Part shown: piece after piece, positions 9,011-19,727 of the stretch
Position numbering within the stretch: position 1 is the stretch's first letter
Layout of the letters: each line of letters begins with the position of its first letter
Source: Psychrobacter sanguinis
Lineage (GTDB): Bacteria; Pseudomonadota; Gammaproteobacteria; Pseudomonadales; Moraxellaceae
DNA: 64,000 nucleotides
Assembly: GCF_020736705.1 (NCBI RefSeq)
Contig: NZ_CP085990.1
Coordinates: 3,224,001 to 3,288,000, forward strand
Direction of reading: 5' to 3'
The notes under the pieces: generated by a model
Told to the model about the DNA's origin: nothing
Database searches by the model: none
The model's input: only the letters and a program-made list of their open reading frames with translations
Made by a program: the position numbers and the translations under genes

Positions 9011-11671
9011 TTAGAAAAATTCATCTTGAATAGCAAGGTCGATAGTCACATCATAGCGTGCATATTCGGTATTAGTATCTGCGTCTAGCAACACTAACGT
9101 ATATTTATCATTACGATTAAAGTTAGATCCGATCAGGCTCAAGGTTGCCTCTTGCCTACGCTCATCCATGTTACTACTTGAGCTACCGAAGACTAGCGTT
9201 TCTTTACTAGATACCTCTAACCCCTTTGTATCAATAATATAGACATATAGTTTTCTTGGATTGTGCTCGGAATCTACTGCATCCGTCTGGATAAATGCAA
9301 CTTTATCAATATTATTCACAAATTTAATAGACTGCTTAGCAGAAATAACCCCTACTGGCGTTTTTTCATATTTTGCAACTTGCTCTTTGGGTAACTCACG
9401 TACTGTAATGATTGGCACGCATATCTCTTGTAACATTGCTCCGCCATGCACAAACTGAGCACCACCAGAAAAATGAAATCTTTGAGATGATTTAGGTATG
9501 ATAAATTCAACTTCTTTACCTTCACCTATAGCCCCATTTGCAGTGTTAGATATTTTACCTTTCCAGTGTGGGTCGTTAGATCTCAAGTCTCTTCCGACGA
9601 TATAACGCTTTTTATTTTCATTGGTCATGGCACTTTGAACATCGATGCCGGTCTTATCTGTGGTCGTTAGCTTTTTATTTTGAAATAAAAAGCCATGATC
9701 TGCGGTGATAATAACTCGACTACCGTTCAGCCTATTAATAACACGGCCTACTAAGCTCTTAAGCTCGTTAATAGCATCACGACAGGCTTCGAAAGTCTTA
9801 TGCTCTGATCCTTGCTTATCCCCTATGGCATCAATAGTGTCATGGTAAATGTAAACGACACTGGCATTGCGTACTTTCTCTCGGCCTTCTTCATTATTCC
9901 AATTCATCAGATCTTTGGAGCTTACTGCCACCCCGCCCACACTCTGCAGTATTTTATCTCGCTGACTTAAGCCCTGAGAGGATACATCATCTACATATAC
10001 AGCGGAGTTGCCCTTATCGTCGTAGTATAAGCTCTTATGTGGCAACAAGGATGCCATACCAAGTTGTGTATAGCTTGGCAACACGCCTAGCTGAGTCGAT
10101 AAATCAGATTTAAAGCGTTTCTCATTATTAATGATTGAATCAAGCTCATGTGCTATCTCATATCTAAATGCATCTGAGATAATAACGAAAACTCGCTTGA
10201 TTTGTGTCCCCATTAATATCGACTGAACCTGTTGATTATAAAAATTATATTGGTTTGGTATATTGTCAATCTTCCAATGTTCTAAAAGATTTTCATCATC
10301 CAAATGTTTATCCCAGGCCAGGCCGAGCTCATGTAGGTACCAGTTAATGTATAAGTTTTCAACTTCCTCTTTTAAGTTCCGAAGAATCTCCCAACCTTTA
10401 CTCAAAGTAAAGTTCACTTTTTCGCTAAATAAGCGATAGGCTTGGTCAAACTTATATAAACTACTTTCATAGGCGCTATACATTTCTTTGGCGCTAGCAA
10501 AATTAAAGCCGCCTGCATACTCACTGCGTAACTGCATTAATTCTTTGGCGCTACTTAGTGCACTATAAATAGATTCGTAGTCTGTCTTCAGTTTGGCCCA
10601 ATAACCAAACGAGCGACGTGACACGATGGCATCAAATTGTGCAGATTCAATATCACTGCTGTTTTCAATTAGGCTGTTTACTAGACCAATGATAATATTT
10701 TGTTCTATCTCTTCAAACGTCTGACAGTCCACCATTTGTTCCGGTTTATAGCTCGCACTCTTCGCTTTAATCTGTAGCTTATGGGCTAATATACTGGATA
10801 TTTGTGCATAGCTGTCTGCATAGGTTCTGCTGTCTCGCCAACTACTCATAAAGGCCATAGCATTAGCTTGACCAACGCCAGTCTGCAGTAAGTTTTTACT
10901 TAACCAGTCTTTATCATCTGCGCTGATCTGACGTGAGTAATCAGTACAAAATAGCTTAAAAACAAAGTCTTCTAAAGATGGTTCAGGCGTAGGGTAGCCA
11001 TAAGCTCTTTCCAACAGAGTCCATAGAGAATCACTCAGCTCATACTTGCTCAGTGCTTTCCATAAAGAAGACTCTTCTATGACTGTACTGATATTCTGGG
11101 CATAATCACTCAAAAGCGTTAATAAAATACTATCAAGTTCAGCTGAGTCGGAGCTTACAGTTACAGCAAGCATTTTGCGGTCTAAACTTAACTCATCCTC
11201 GTTTTCTGTTACCCATTTTTTCAGACTGGCTATACGCTTTTTACTTGCAAAAAAAGCATTACGCTTTTTGACATGCTCTCTAAGTGACATTTTGGGAATA
11301 CCAAGCTCATTGAGTAGCATTGAACTTCTATCAGCAAAAAATGTTTCGCCGTATAACCTTATGTCTAGCATCCAATCTTGCTCAGGCGCTGGCTCGTTTT
11401 CAGAAAAATATAATAAAAACTTCTGATTAGGCTCATCAAATTCTATTTTCTTTTTGGTCTCCAATATAGACTCATCAGCCATTTTAAGTATGGTCAGATT
11501 ATCAGGCAGTAGCTCTATACCTTGTAGCTTATCCTCTTTATTTTCATCGGTTAAAGAACTGATAATGTTATCAATATCTTCTTGAAAGCTATGTTCAGCG
11601 TCATGCCAGAATACAATTCTACTTTGTTCAAGCTTGGCACTAAGCCCCTGAATCAGCTCATTAATTTGCAT
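9011..11671 (-). CDS. pglZ: BREX phosphatase-superfamily protein PglZ
   Basis: Core BREX protein of the alkaline-phosphatase superfamily (PglZ domain), 886 aa. The metal-binding core shows in VFVIISDAFRYEIAHEL and, about 160 residues later, VIITADHGFLFQ, with the intermediate VYIYHDTIDAIGD. The N-terminal half is helical and interacts with other BREX parts in studied systems. The ATG at 11671 overlaps the 3' end of pglX2 by 11 bases and follows GGAG, so the genes are translationally coupled. The frame is intact and length matches type I PglZ. PglZ and PglX together set host methylation. Confidence 0.95.
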   Translation of the reverse strand: MQINELIQGLSAKLEQSRIVFWHDAEHSFQEDIDNIISSLTDENKEDKLQGIELLPDNLTILKMADESILETKKKIEFDEPNQKFLLYFSENEPAPEQDWMLDIRLYGETFFADRSSMLLNELGIPKMSLREHVKKRNAFFASKKRIASLKKWVTENEDELSLDRKMLAVTVSSDSAELDSILLTLLSDYAQNISTVIEESSLWKALSKYELSDSLWTLLERAYGYPTPEPSLEDFVFKLFCTDYSRQISADDKDWLSKNLLQTGVGQANAMAFMSSWRDSRTYADSYAQISSILAHKLQIKAKSASYKPEQMVDCQTFEEIEQNIIIGLVNSLIENSSDIESAQFDAIVSRRSFGYWAKLKTDYESIYSALSSAKELMQLRSEYAGGFNFASAKEMYSAYESSLYKFDQAYRLFSEKVNFTLSKGWEILRNLKEEVENLYINWYLHELGLAWDKHLDDENLLEHWKIDNIPNQYNFYNQQVQSILMGTQIKRVFVIISDAFRYEIAHELDSIINNEKRFKSDLSTQLGVLPSYTQLGMASLLPHKSLYYDDKGNSAVYVDDVSSQGLSQRDKILQSVGGVAVSSKDLMNWNNEEGREKVRNASVVYIYHDTIDAIGDKQGSEHKTFEACRDAINELKSLVGRVINRLNGSRVIITADHGFLFQNKKLTTTDKTGIDVQSAMTNENKKRYIVGRDLRSNDPHWKGKISNTANGAIGEGKEVEFIIPKSSQRFHFSGGAQFVHGGAMLQEICVPIITVRELPKEQVAKYEKTPVGVISAKQSIKFVNNIDKVAFIQTDAVDSEHNPRKLYVYIIDTKGLEVSSKETLVFGSSSSNMDERRQEATLSLIGSNFNRNDKYTLVLLDADTNTEYARYDVTIDLAIQDEFF

Positions 11672-14600
11672 CAATCATCTCCGGATTTTTACCCGTAATC
11701 TTTTTAACATCAGAGATCAAGTCACCAAACTTGCCGTAGTTCTCTTTAACCCCATCATCTAGGTCTATTGATATTCGCATATCTGCATAATGCTTGAGCT
11801 TATCGTCAAACTCACGTAGCTCGCTGTGTTTCTTATTAATAGACTTAAGTTCTTTCTCAAAGCGCTTTTTATCTTGGGTCGTCTCAGCCATATCGAACTG
11901 CTTCTCTAACTGCTGAGCGTATGCTTCATATTTACCCAGTAGTGGCGTGACATATTCGGTACGCATACGAGATAAGGTGCTCTCGTTGTAGCGATGTAAG
12001 TACACCAAACATTCAAAGGCTTTTTCTTTGCCTGAGCTAAATAGCCAGTAAATAGGTCTGTTTTTGTAAGTCTGCATGTGATCTTTGTAGAACTTGGTCG
12101 ATAGATAACGACGGATGGTTTCTACTGAGGTTTCTGACTTTCTAGGTGGGATCGCGTCTAGACATAACGAGTCTGCAATAAACTGTAGATTCTCAGTTAA
12201 GTTCTCTTCACCCCAAACTGCCTTAACGAACTCAACAACTCGGTTGCAGGCATCATCTTTGAACCACTCATCGTCCATTATAGGAACAATACCGTCGCTG
12301 TCTGCTGGGAAGGTCTTATATAGACTGCTATCAAAGCCTTCGTTACCCTCATGAGCATACACTAAGCTTTCTTGGTCTAGTGAGTAGCGTCCCATTGTGC
12401 AGCCTATCGTATAAGAAACTAATTCGGTAATGGTGTCTGATCTAAAACGGGCGCTGCGTTCTTGCTCAGTGCCTTTAATGCCGTAGCGATAGGCAGGATT
12501 GACCGTAAGTGTGATTTGTTGAATCGGCACTTCTGGCGTGAGTTCATCTTGCAGGCCATAGGCCTCGATAAAAATTCGGTTATTTTCTTCTTCCAAACGC
12601 TGCATCTCGACAATAGTTTCTTGGTTTTGGCTGATCCAAGTGGTGTAGCTGGATTCTAGGGTTGGGGCCTGTTCAGAAACATTGGATAGCAAGGGGAAAG
12701 ATTGGAAATCCCATGAGCGTTCGTAGGCGTCCCAGTCTAGCTTAGCAAGCGAAACTAAATTACTAATAATATTAGAAATTTTTGATTCGTATACACTCAA
12801 ATTATTATGTAAAGGTAATGCTAAAATATTTTCGACTTGATAATTTAAAGTTGGATTGGACGCATCAAGAAGTTTTTTACCAAGACATGAGCACATCAAA
12901 GCAAGAATAATATTATGCCATCGTTCATCTTCTGGAAAAGCACTTGACCCTGCTACATCCCAAACAAACCCTACTGGACAATGTCGAGCCGCAAAAAATG
13001 AGGAGCTAATAAATGTCCAAGTCACACATGGTTTTAAATAGTAATCTGAGTTTTGCGTTCTTGAACGAGTCAAATCACGCCCTTGATTTGACCAATTCAA
13101 AACAAATTCATTGTTTCCGTACCACTTTCGTAAGTCCCCACCTTTATTGTAAGGAACCCAGTACATTAATGATTTATTAACATCATCCATATTATCAAAG
13201 CCGATTGCTAACCCTTTAAACTTAGGTTCATACCATCGTCTTAAAAAAGTATTGTTATCACCAGTAATCATGCCTTGCAGTGAATGGGCTATTGATTCAA
13301 GTAGCCTTGAGTTCTCGTAGATATTACGAAATTTACCACTGAGCCAATAAGCTACTGGGCTGCCTGGGATTACTGCAAAATCATCTGAAATAACATTGTT
13401 TAATCTATCATTCTTTACTGGTAATTCAAACGGTATTTCAATCTCATTAAGATCACTATTAGAAACATATGAATAGGATGAGATATAACTCTTGATATGA
13501 GTATTTCTAAAAACAGTTGCATTTGTGCCGAATGCAATTTTCATTACTCCATTGCCCATATGTACCATTGAGTGAATAGTACTTTGAGCTAAGAGCTTTA
13601 GTCTCATTTTTTCATAGCTAGATAAAAACATCCAAGACTGCATCGTTACCATAGAGTTAAAACCGTGAATTTTTAACCATAAAAAACCTCGCTCTATAAA
13701 CATGGCAAACAAATCTGATTTACTATCAGGAAATTTGTTTTTAGCAAATTCTTTCAATTCACTATTCATACCCTTACTACCCATATAGGGAGGATTGGCA
13801 ACAACTGCATCATATCGAATAGACAGAATCAGCGCCTGATGCACCACATCGATAATCTCACTCACCGCAGCACGCTGTATTGAGTCTCCCTGCTCTGCAA
13901 GCTTACGCAAACTCTCATAAAGCTCTTTTAGCGCTTCATGCTCTTTTGCTGGTACCTCAATCAAAGAACCAAACGTTTTGGCTTGTTTAAAGCGTTCGAT
14001 ATTACGCTGTAGCAGCTGATAACGGTTGTCAGCCTCAAATGAGCTTAAATCCAGATCTCCACCAAACATGTCTTGTACTTGACCACTGGCGAACTCACCC
14101 GATAGGTTTAAGTCTTGCCACAGCTTTGGCAAGTCTAAATGGCCGGTCTCTTGTAAGGACAATACGTTTAGCTTAACCTCTCGACTAAAGACGCGTCTGT
14201 CATCTTGACGTGCCATCATCATCAGTGAGAAGCCTGATAACTGTGCCGCCCTATCATCTATATCTAAACCATATATATTGTTCTCTAATATGAGCTTAGG
14301 GATGTCTCTTGAGCGATAGCCACGCTCTTCGTAGATGGCTTTTAGTACGTTATAAGCTTCAATAAAAATATGCCCTGACCCACTTGCTGGGTCAAGTACC
14401 TTGATACTCTCTGGGTCTATTGACTCTGGGATGATAGCTTTTAACTGTTCATTGACCTCGTCTGTCTGCTCGGCAGGCTCAATGTAGTATTCCATTTCCT
14501 TTTTGATGGGTGAGTCAGGATAGGTTTGTAGCCAGTGACGACCCACTGAGTTTTGTACGAGGTATTTAACAATCCAGTTGGGGGTAAACAACTGGGTGGC

Positions 14601-15320
14601 GGCGGGTATATCTTCGCTTTTAACAACTTTACCGATAACTTCGTCTTTTTTATCTGAGATGTAGAACTGATACAGCCAACCAATGACTTCTACTTGCTGC
14701 CAGTCTTCCTCTGGAATACTATCCACCAGGCCACGAAGTATCGAGTCGGTACGAGTTAGGTTGTCGGGTAATAGCAGCTCTGTTTCATCATTAAGAGATT
14801 CAAATAAAAATGGCATGGCTTCATGTAGCTTGTGACACTGGCCCAACAGTAGCTCACGGTACAACTCTTCGTTTTTATCACCCTCAAGCATTAAGTCAAT
14901 GATATGGTTTCGATCTAACCCCAGCTCTTCTGCGGCATCTTGGGCATAATCTAATATCTCAAATCGTGCGTCACCGCTTGGATGAGACAATACTCGAAAG
15001 CCATGACCTAGGTAGCCATGGATCTCCATATAACGAATAGCACATAGACGGTTAAACCAAGTATAGGCCACTTGTTCTACCAACTGCGCATAGCCTAATT
15101 GTTCACTTTTTTGAACCAAACGCTGTCTAGCTGGGGCAAGCTTACTATCAAAGTTGTTATCCTCAATTTGTAACACTGAACCTTGGACCAACGCCTCAAC
15201 AACTTGCAGCTCGCCTTTCTTGTTTGCGCTAATGCCAAAAGTGTTCAATCGCTTGGCAACGGCATCCATAAATGCCACACGTGCTCTAGGGGCATAGTTC
15301 TTAATGTTACTGGTTTCCAT
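11661..15320 (-). CDS. pglX: BREX DNA adenine methyltransferase PglX, intact second copy
   Basis: 1219-aa N6-adenine methyltransferase that marks host DNA at the BREX motif. AdoMet motif I DPASGSG is at 310-316 and catalytic motif IV NPPY at 509-512. The middle part, about residues 545-900, should hold the target-recognition domain. This copy is nearly identical to the broken upstream pglX over the first ~540 and last ~280 residues, but clearly different between. The two copies therefore probably recognise different DNA motifs. The start has an upstream AAGAAGAG site shared with the other copy. It is now the only intact pglX, so it should supply the methylation specificity of this BREX. Confidence 0.95.
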   Translation of the reverse strand: METSNIKNYAPRARVAFMDAVAKRLNTFGISANKKGELQVVEALVQGSVLQIEDNNFDSKLAPARQRLVQKSEQLGYAQLVEQVAYTWFNRLCAIRYMEIHGYLGHGFRVLSHPSGDARFEILDYAQDAAEELGLDRNHIIDLMLEGDKNEELYRELLLGQCHKLHEAMPFLFESLNDETELLLPDNLTRTDSILRGLVDSIPEEDWQQVEVIGWLYQFYISDKKDEVIGKVVKSEDIPAATQLFTPNWIVKYLVQNSVGRHWLQTYPDSPIKKEMEYYIEPAEQTDEVNEQLKAIIPESIDPESIKVLDPASGSGHIFIEAYNVLKAIYEERGYRSRDIPKLILENNIYGLDIDDRAAQLSGFSLMMMARQDDRRVFSREVKLNVLSLQETGHLDLPKLWQDLNLSGEFASGQVQDMFGGDLDLSSFEADNRYQLLQRNIERFKQAKTFGSLIEVPAKEHEALKELYESLRKLAEQGDSIQRAAVSEIIDVVHQALILSIRYDAVVANPPYMGSKGMNSELKEFAKNKFPDSKSDLFAMFIERGFLWLKIHGFNSMVTMQSWMFLSSYEKMRLKLLAQSTIHSMVHMGNGVMKIAFGTNATVFRNTHIKSYISSYSYVSNSDLNEIEIPFELPVKNDRLNNVISDDFAVIPGSPVAYWLSGKFRNIYENSRLLESIAHSLQGMITGDNNTFLRRWYEPKFKGLAIGFDNMDDVNKSLMYWVPYNKGGDLRKWYGNNEFVLNWSNQGRDLTRSRTQNSDYYLKPCVTWTFISSSFFAARHCPVGFVWDVAGSSAFPEDERWHNIILALMCSCLGKKLLDASNPTLNYQVENILALPLHNNLSVYESKISNIISNLVSLAKLDWDAYERSWDFQSFPLLSNVSEQAPTLESSYTTWISQNQETIVEMQRLEEENNRIFIEAYGLQDELTPEVPIQQITLTVNPAYRYGIKGTEQERSARFRSDTITELVSYTIGCTMGRYSLDQESLVYAHEGNEGFDSSLYKTFPADSDGIVPIMDDEWFKDDACNRVVEFVKAVWGEENLTENLQFIADSLCLDAIPPRKSETSVETIRRYLSTKFYKDHMQTYKNRPIYWLFSSGKEKAFECLVYLHRYNESTLSRMRTEYVTPLLGKYEAYAQQLEKQFDMAETTQDKKRFEKELKSINKKHSELREFDDKLKHYADMRISIDLDDGVKENYGKFGDLISDVKKITGKNPEMIDAN

Positions 15321-16281
15321 GATTCTCTTCTTCTGTGTTATTTATTCGAGTGATGAGATATAGAGGTTGTAGACACAAGTCTTAATTATCTCAAATTAAT
15401 CATTTCCGGATTTTTACCCGTAATCTTTTTAACATCAGAGAGCAAGTCACCAAACTTGCCGTAGTTCTCTTTAACCCCATCATCTAGGTCTATCGATATC
15501 CGCATATCCGCATAATGCTTGAGCTTATCGTCAAACTCACGCAGCTCACTGTGTTTCTTATTAATAGACTTCAGCTCTTTCTCAAAGCGCTTTTTATCTT
15601 GGGTAGTTTCAGCCATGTCGAACTGCTTCTCTAACTGCTGAGCATAGGCTTCATATTTACCCAATAATGGCGTGACGTATTCAGTACGCATACGAGATAA
15701 GGTAGCCTCGTTGTAGCGATGTAAGTACACCAGACATTCAAAGGCTTTTTCTTTGCCTGAACTAAATAGCCAATAAATAGGTCTGTTTTTATAAGTCTGC
15801 ATGTGGTCTTTGTAGAACTGTGTCGATAGATAACGACGGATGGTTTCTACTGAGGTTTCCGACTTTCTAGGTATGATCGCATTTAGACATAATGATTCAG
15901 CAATGAACTGCAAGTTCTCGGTTAAATTATCCTCTCCCCAAACTGTTTTGACGAATTCAACAACTCGGTTGCACGCATCATCCTTGTACCACTCATCATC
16001 CATTATTGGGACAATACCATCACTGTCTGCTGGGAAGGTGTTATACAGACTGGCATCAAACCCTTCGTTACCTTCATGAGCATATATTAAACCTTCTTGG
16101 TCTAGTGAGTATCGTCCCATCATGCAGCCAATAACATATGATAATAGTTCAGTTACTGTATCACTTAGCAATCTATCTTCTAAATCATCTTGATCACCAT
16201 ATCTATATAGAGGGTTAAACTGAAGAGTAATATTGTAAGCATCCGACCATCCCATCTTTTTTTCTATTAAAAAATGCGAGA

Positions 16282-16313
16282 TAGTGTCCACGAACAAATA
16301 ATCGTGGACACTA
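16282..16313 (+). promoter_or_regulatory. Hairpin before IS66 tnpA start
   Basis: TAGTGTCCACG and CGTGGACACTA form a perfect 11-bp stem around a 10-base loop, ending two bases before the tnpA ATG (16316). The same structure is in the copies at 31.8 kb and 55.8 kb. Such stems can block translation of read-through transcripts from outside; that role is inference. Confidence 0.45.
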
Positions 16314-16315
16314 AC

Positions 16316-16711
16316 ATGACAACACAACCCCCTAATAAGCCCAAACGCAGAACTTACAGCGGCGAGTTTAAAGCACTTTTAGTAAAAGAAGCGACAGACT
16401 CAGGTCGATCAATTGCCAGCATTGCCCGAGAGCATGGCATTAACCAAAACCTTCTACATAACTGGAAACGCCAGTATCAGCGCACGCAGACTCAAGCTGA
16501 CACATTACCTGGTGCTATAAACAGTCCTCATGATCCAAACCCGCACTTTATTCCAATTCATCTTGAGCCTGGAATCACGCATCTAGGCTCAGCCTCCGTC
16601 ATAAAGAACATCAAACTGCAAATCACAGCTCGAGCATCTGGGGCGATAAGCCTCAACATTAGCCAAATAGACACTCAAAGTTTGATTGACCTACTACGAG
16701 GACTGCAATGA
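16316..16711 (+). CDS. tnpA: IS66 TnpA (transposase accessory, HTH)
   Basis: 131-aa IS66 OrfA. An N-terminal helix-turn-helix (RRTYSGEFKALLVKEATDSG, then IASIAREHGINQNLLHNWKR) is typical of IS66 and IS3 OrfA proteins. Essential accessory DNA-binding protein for IS66 movement. Its stop overlaps the tnpB start (ATGA-type). Confidence 0.9.
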   Translation: MTTQPPNKPKRRTYSGEFKALLVKEATDSGRSIASIAREHGINQNLLHNWKRQYQRTQTQADTLPGAINSPHDPNPHFIPIHLEPGITHLGSASVIKNIKLQITARASGAISLNISQIDTQSLIDLLRGLQ

Positions 16712-17052
16712 TACCCATCACTCACATCTGGCTATCCACCGCACCTATGGACATGCGATGTGGTAGTGGCAAACTACTGGCCCACATCATCACCGAACAC
16801 CAAAGCATTCGCCCTCACTGTGCCTACCTGTTTTACAACAAAGCAGGCACACGCCTAAAAGTATTCATTCATGATGGGCTTGGCGTATGGCTTTGTAGCC
16901 GTCAGCTCGATGACAATAAATTTCATGGCTTAACCAAACAGCTTACCACCACTCAAACTGGCATCAGCATCAACCGTGAACAATTTAATGCCTTAATCAG
17001 TGGACTGCCTTGGCGTAACATGGGCAAAGATAAATTAACCCCCATCCTATAA
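16708..17052 (+). CDS. tnpB: IS66 TnpB (Orf2)
   Basis: 114-aa IS66 Orf2, recognised by MDMRCGSGKLLAHI and the block AYLFYNKAGTRLKVFIHDGLG. It is required for IS66 transposition, mechanism unclear. It overlaps tnpA by 4 bases and is followed by tnpC after 42 bases. Confidence 0.92.
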   Translation: MIPITHIWLSTAPMDMRCGSGKLLAHIITEHQSIRPHCAYLFYNKAGTRLKVFIHDGLGVWLCSRQLDDNKFHGLTKQLTTTQTGISINREQFNALISGLPWRNMGKDKLTPIL

Positions 17053-17094
17053 ATAGCAGATGACAGGCAAATAAAACTCTGGCAACATATCGCC

Positions 17095-18852
17095 ATGACT
17101 GTTGCCAACTTATCCGACTTATCAAAAGACCCCACTTACGCCGAGCTTCTGGTGAAAATCCACCTGCTTGAACAGCGTAATGAGCACCTGCAGCAACAAA
17201 TTGATCAAACAAATACAAGTCACGATCAACTACAGCAGCTTTTTAACCAAGTGGTTGAAGAAAACCACAAGCTGTATGAACAAGTGCTTGAACTCATCGA
17301 AAAACAAAAGCGGCTTATTCACCGGCTCTATGGACAAAAAAGCGAAGGCATCACTGACAGACAAACCCACTTAAACTATGAGGCGGCGCAAGAGGACTTA
17401 GCGCAGCTTGAACAAATCCGAGATGAATACCTTAGCGGCTTAAGCCAAGATGAGCTTGCCAAGCTGCCTGCTATTGAACTTACTCAGGCAGAAACCCTCA
17501 TTGATCAGGGTGAGCTTAAAGCCGTCAAAGAGAGCACAGATGAGCTGCCAGCTTCAGCTACTGATCAGCCTAAAAAAACAAAGCGTGCTAAATACACAGT
17601 GATTCCTGACAACCTTGAGGTGAAAACCCAGGTTCATGAACCACTTACCACCGTCTGTGACTGCGGCTGTCAAATGAAGCGAATTGGGGAGGATAAACAA
17701 GACAAACTTGGCATTATCCCTAAGCAGTTTTATATTGAGCGTCACATCTACCCTAAATGGGTATGCCGTGAGTGTGACATCATTCATCAAGCGGCTACCC
17801 CCAAGCAGATTATTAACAAAAGCATCGCCACCCCAGAGCTGCTTGCACACATCCTTATTAGCAAATATGCAGACCATCAGCCGCTATATCGGCAGAATAT
17901 TATCTATCAGCGAAGTGGGGTAAATATCCCCGATGCTACTATGGCAGATTGGGTAGGACGCTGCGGCGTCGCCCTTGAGCCTTTAGTCAGTCGCTTGCAT
18001 GAACTATTACTGTCTGAGCCTATCTTACATGCCGATGAAACCCCGGTATCTATCATGAAGAACCATGTAAAGGTAGGTGGTAAATCATTAAAAAAAGGCT
18101 ATGTCTGGGCGTATCTTACGCCACAGCACAACTCATTAAAAGCGGTGGTCTATGACTTTGCCGAAAGTCGTCGTAATGAGCACCCTAAAGCCTTTTTAGA
18201 TAAGTGGCGCGGTAAGCTGGTTTGCGATGATTACAGCGGGTATAAGTTCTTATTTCATCAAGGTGTGACTGAAATCGGTTGTCTGGCTCATGCACGGCGT
18301 AAGTTTCATGAACTGCATGTCACTGGGCAAAGTATCGTGAGCATTGAGGCATTAACGTTATTTAGGCAGTTGTATGCTGTTGAACGTGAGATTGATGAGC
18401 GATTTGAAAAAAATACACCTCCAATACCAAGAGATCCCCAAATAGTTCGGCAAATCAGGCAAGAAAAAGCCAAACCAATTGCCGATAAGCTGCACCAATG
18501 GTTACAAGAAAAAAGGCAGTTAACCACTAAAAATGCCAGTATTAGTAAGGCGATGGATTATTGCCTGAAACGTTGGCAGGCGCTGACTCAGTATCTAGAT
18601 GATGGCAGGCTGCCGATTGATAATAATTGGGCGGAGAATCAGATGCGTCCGTGGGCACTTGGGCGTAAAAACTGGTTGTTTGCCGGTTCGCTGCGAAGTG
18701 GGCAGCGGGCTGCGAATATTATGTCAATCATTCAGTCAGCTCGCTTAAATGGTTTGGATGTGTCTGCTTATTTGACAGACGTGCTAAGACGCCTGCCTAC
18801 TCAAGAGGATCTGGATGAGTTGTTACCTCATCGCTGGGTGCCACCGCAATAG
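17095..18852 (+). CDS. tnpC: IS66 transposase TnpC
   Basis: 585-aa DDE transposase. A coiled-coil N-terminus with Leu-zipper-like LLVKIHLLEQRNEHLQQQ is followed by a zinc-binding CDCGCQMK region. The catalytic core has LHADETPVSIM, CDDYSGYK and IDNNWAENQMRPWALGRKNW. All catalytic blocks are present and the frame is open, so this copy is probably active. Confidence 0.94.
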   Translation: MTVANLSDLSKDPTYAELLVKIHLLEQRNEHLQQQIDQTNTSHDQLQQLFNQVVEENHKLYEQVLELIEKQKRLIHRLYGQKSEGITDRQTHLNYEAAQEDLAQLEQIRDEYLSGLSQDELAKLPAIELTQAETLIDQGELKAVKESTDELPASATDQPKKTKRAKYTVIPDNLEVKTQVHEPLTTVCDCGCQMKRIGEDKQDKLGIIPKQFYIERHIYPKWVCRECDIIHQAATPKQIINKSIATPELLAHILISKYADHQPLYRQNIIYQRSGVNIPDATMADWVGRCGVALEPLVSRLHELLLSEPILHADETPVSIMKNHVKVGGKSLKKGYVWAYLTPQHNSLKAVVYDFAESRRNEHPKAFLDKWRGKLVCDDYSGYKFLFHQGVTEIGCLAHARRKFHELHVTGQSIVSIEALTLFRQLYAVEREIDERFEKNTPPIPRDPQIVRQIRQEKAKPIADKLHQWLQEKRQLTTKNASISKAMDYCLKRWQALTQYLDDGRLPIDNNWAENQMRPWALGRKNWLFAGSLRSGQRAANIMSIIQSARLNGLDVSAYLTDVLRRLPTQEDLDELLPHRWVPPQ

Positions 18853-18938
18853 GGGGTGGTCGGATGCTTACGTAATATTCCTTATATCAATATCTTGATC
18901 TAACTCATTTTCAAGATTATAAGCTTTGATAAATATTT

Positions 18939-19727
18939 GGTGGTGGTTCAAAAAGTAGGCTGAAAAAAAACAGGCTGAGAAATTGATAAAATAGTGAAAT
19001 GCAAATCACACTATACATCAAATGCCCAGCCTGTCTAAGTGACAGTATAAAGAAAAATGGCTTCAAAAGCTATGGTAAACAAAACTATAAATGCAAAGAC
19101 TGCAAACGGCAGTTTATTGGCGACCATGCCTTAACGTACCAAGGCTGTCACTCCCAAAAAGATAGCAAAATACGCCATCTTATGGTTCGAGGCAGTGGCA
19201 TAAAAGACATCGCTTGCGTTGAGAGAATCAGCAAAGGCAAAGTACTGGCCACCCTAAAAAAGTGTCACTACCAAATAACCCCCAAGCAAAGGCAATACGA
19301 CTGTCTTGAAGTCGATGAGCTTTGGACATTCGTAGGCAAGAAGACCAACAAACAATGGCTAATTTATGCCTATCACCGTGACACAGGTGAAATTGTTGCC
19401 TATGTGTGGGGAAAACGAGACCTTAACACTGTCAAAAAGCTTAAAGCTAAACTGCAAGCCTTAGGCGTAAGTTGTGCTAGAATCGCTAGTGATACCTGGG
19501 ATAGCTTTGTTACCGGTTTTAAGGGCTTTACCCAAGTCATTGGCAAGTTTTTCACGGTCGGTATTGAAGGTAATAATTGCACTATCAGACATCGAGTAAG
19601 GCGAGCATTTAGGCGAAGTTGTAACTTTTCTAAAAAGCTGGAAAATCACTTTAAAGCCTTTGATTTAGCTTTCTTTTACATCAATCATGGATATGTCTAA
19701 TGTCAGCCTACTTTTTGAACCACCACC
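18939..19727 (+). mobile_element. IS1-family insertion sequence, copy 1
   Basis: 789 bp with terminal inverted repeats GGTGGTGGTTCAAAAAGTAG. Flanked by the direct repeat AAATATTT (18931-18938, 19728-19735). Inserted in pglX copy 1. The encoded protein is identical to that of the copy at 47969-48757. Confidence 0.95.
18999..19700 (+). CDS. IS1-family transposase (single ORF)
   Basis: 233 aa. The N-terminal zinc ribbon (CPACLS and CKDCKRQF) and helix-turn-helix are InsA-like. The C-terminal DDE-type core (DCLEVDELWTFVGKK, IASDTWDSF) and the HRVRRAFRRSCNFSKKLENH end are InsB-like. Here both are in one frame, without the frameshift used by classical IS1. Confidence 0.93.
   Translation: MQITLYIKCPACLSDSIKKNGFKSYGKQNYKCKDCKRQFIGDHALTYQGCHSQKDSKIRHLMVRGSGIKDIACVERISKGKVLATLKKCHYQITPKQRQYDCLEVDELWTFVGKKTNKQWLIYAYHRDTGEIVAYVWGKRDLNTVKKLKAKLQALGVSCARIASDTWDSFVTGFKGFTQVIGKFFTVGIEGNNCTIRHRVRRAFRRSCNFSKKLENHFKAFDLAFFYINHGYV

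Larger units (their letters stand above)
16235..18871 (+). mobile_element. IS66-family insertion sequence, complete copy 1
   Basis: 2637 bp with terminal repeats starting GTAAGCATCCGACCA. Flanked by the 8-base direct repeat GTAATATT (16227-16234 and 18872-18879), the IS66-typical duplication size. It carries tnpA, tnpB and tnpC, all open. It is inserted in pglX copy 1, in the opposite direction. Confidence 0.95.
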
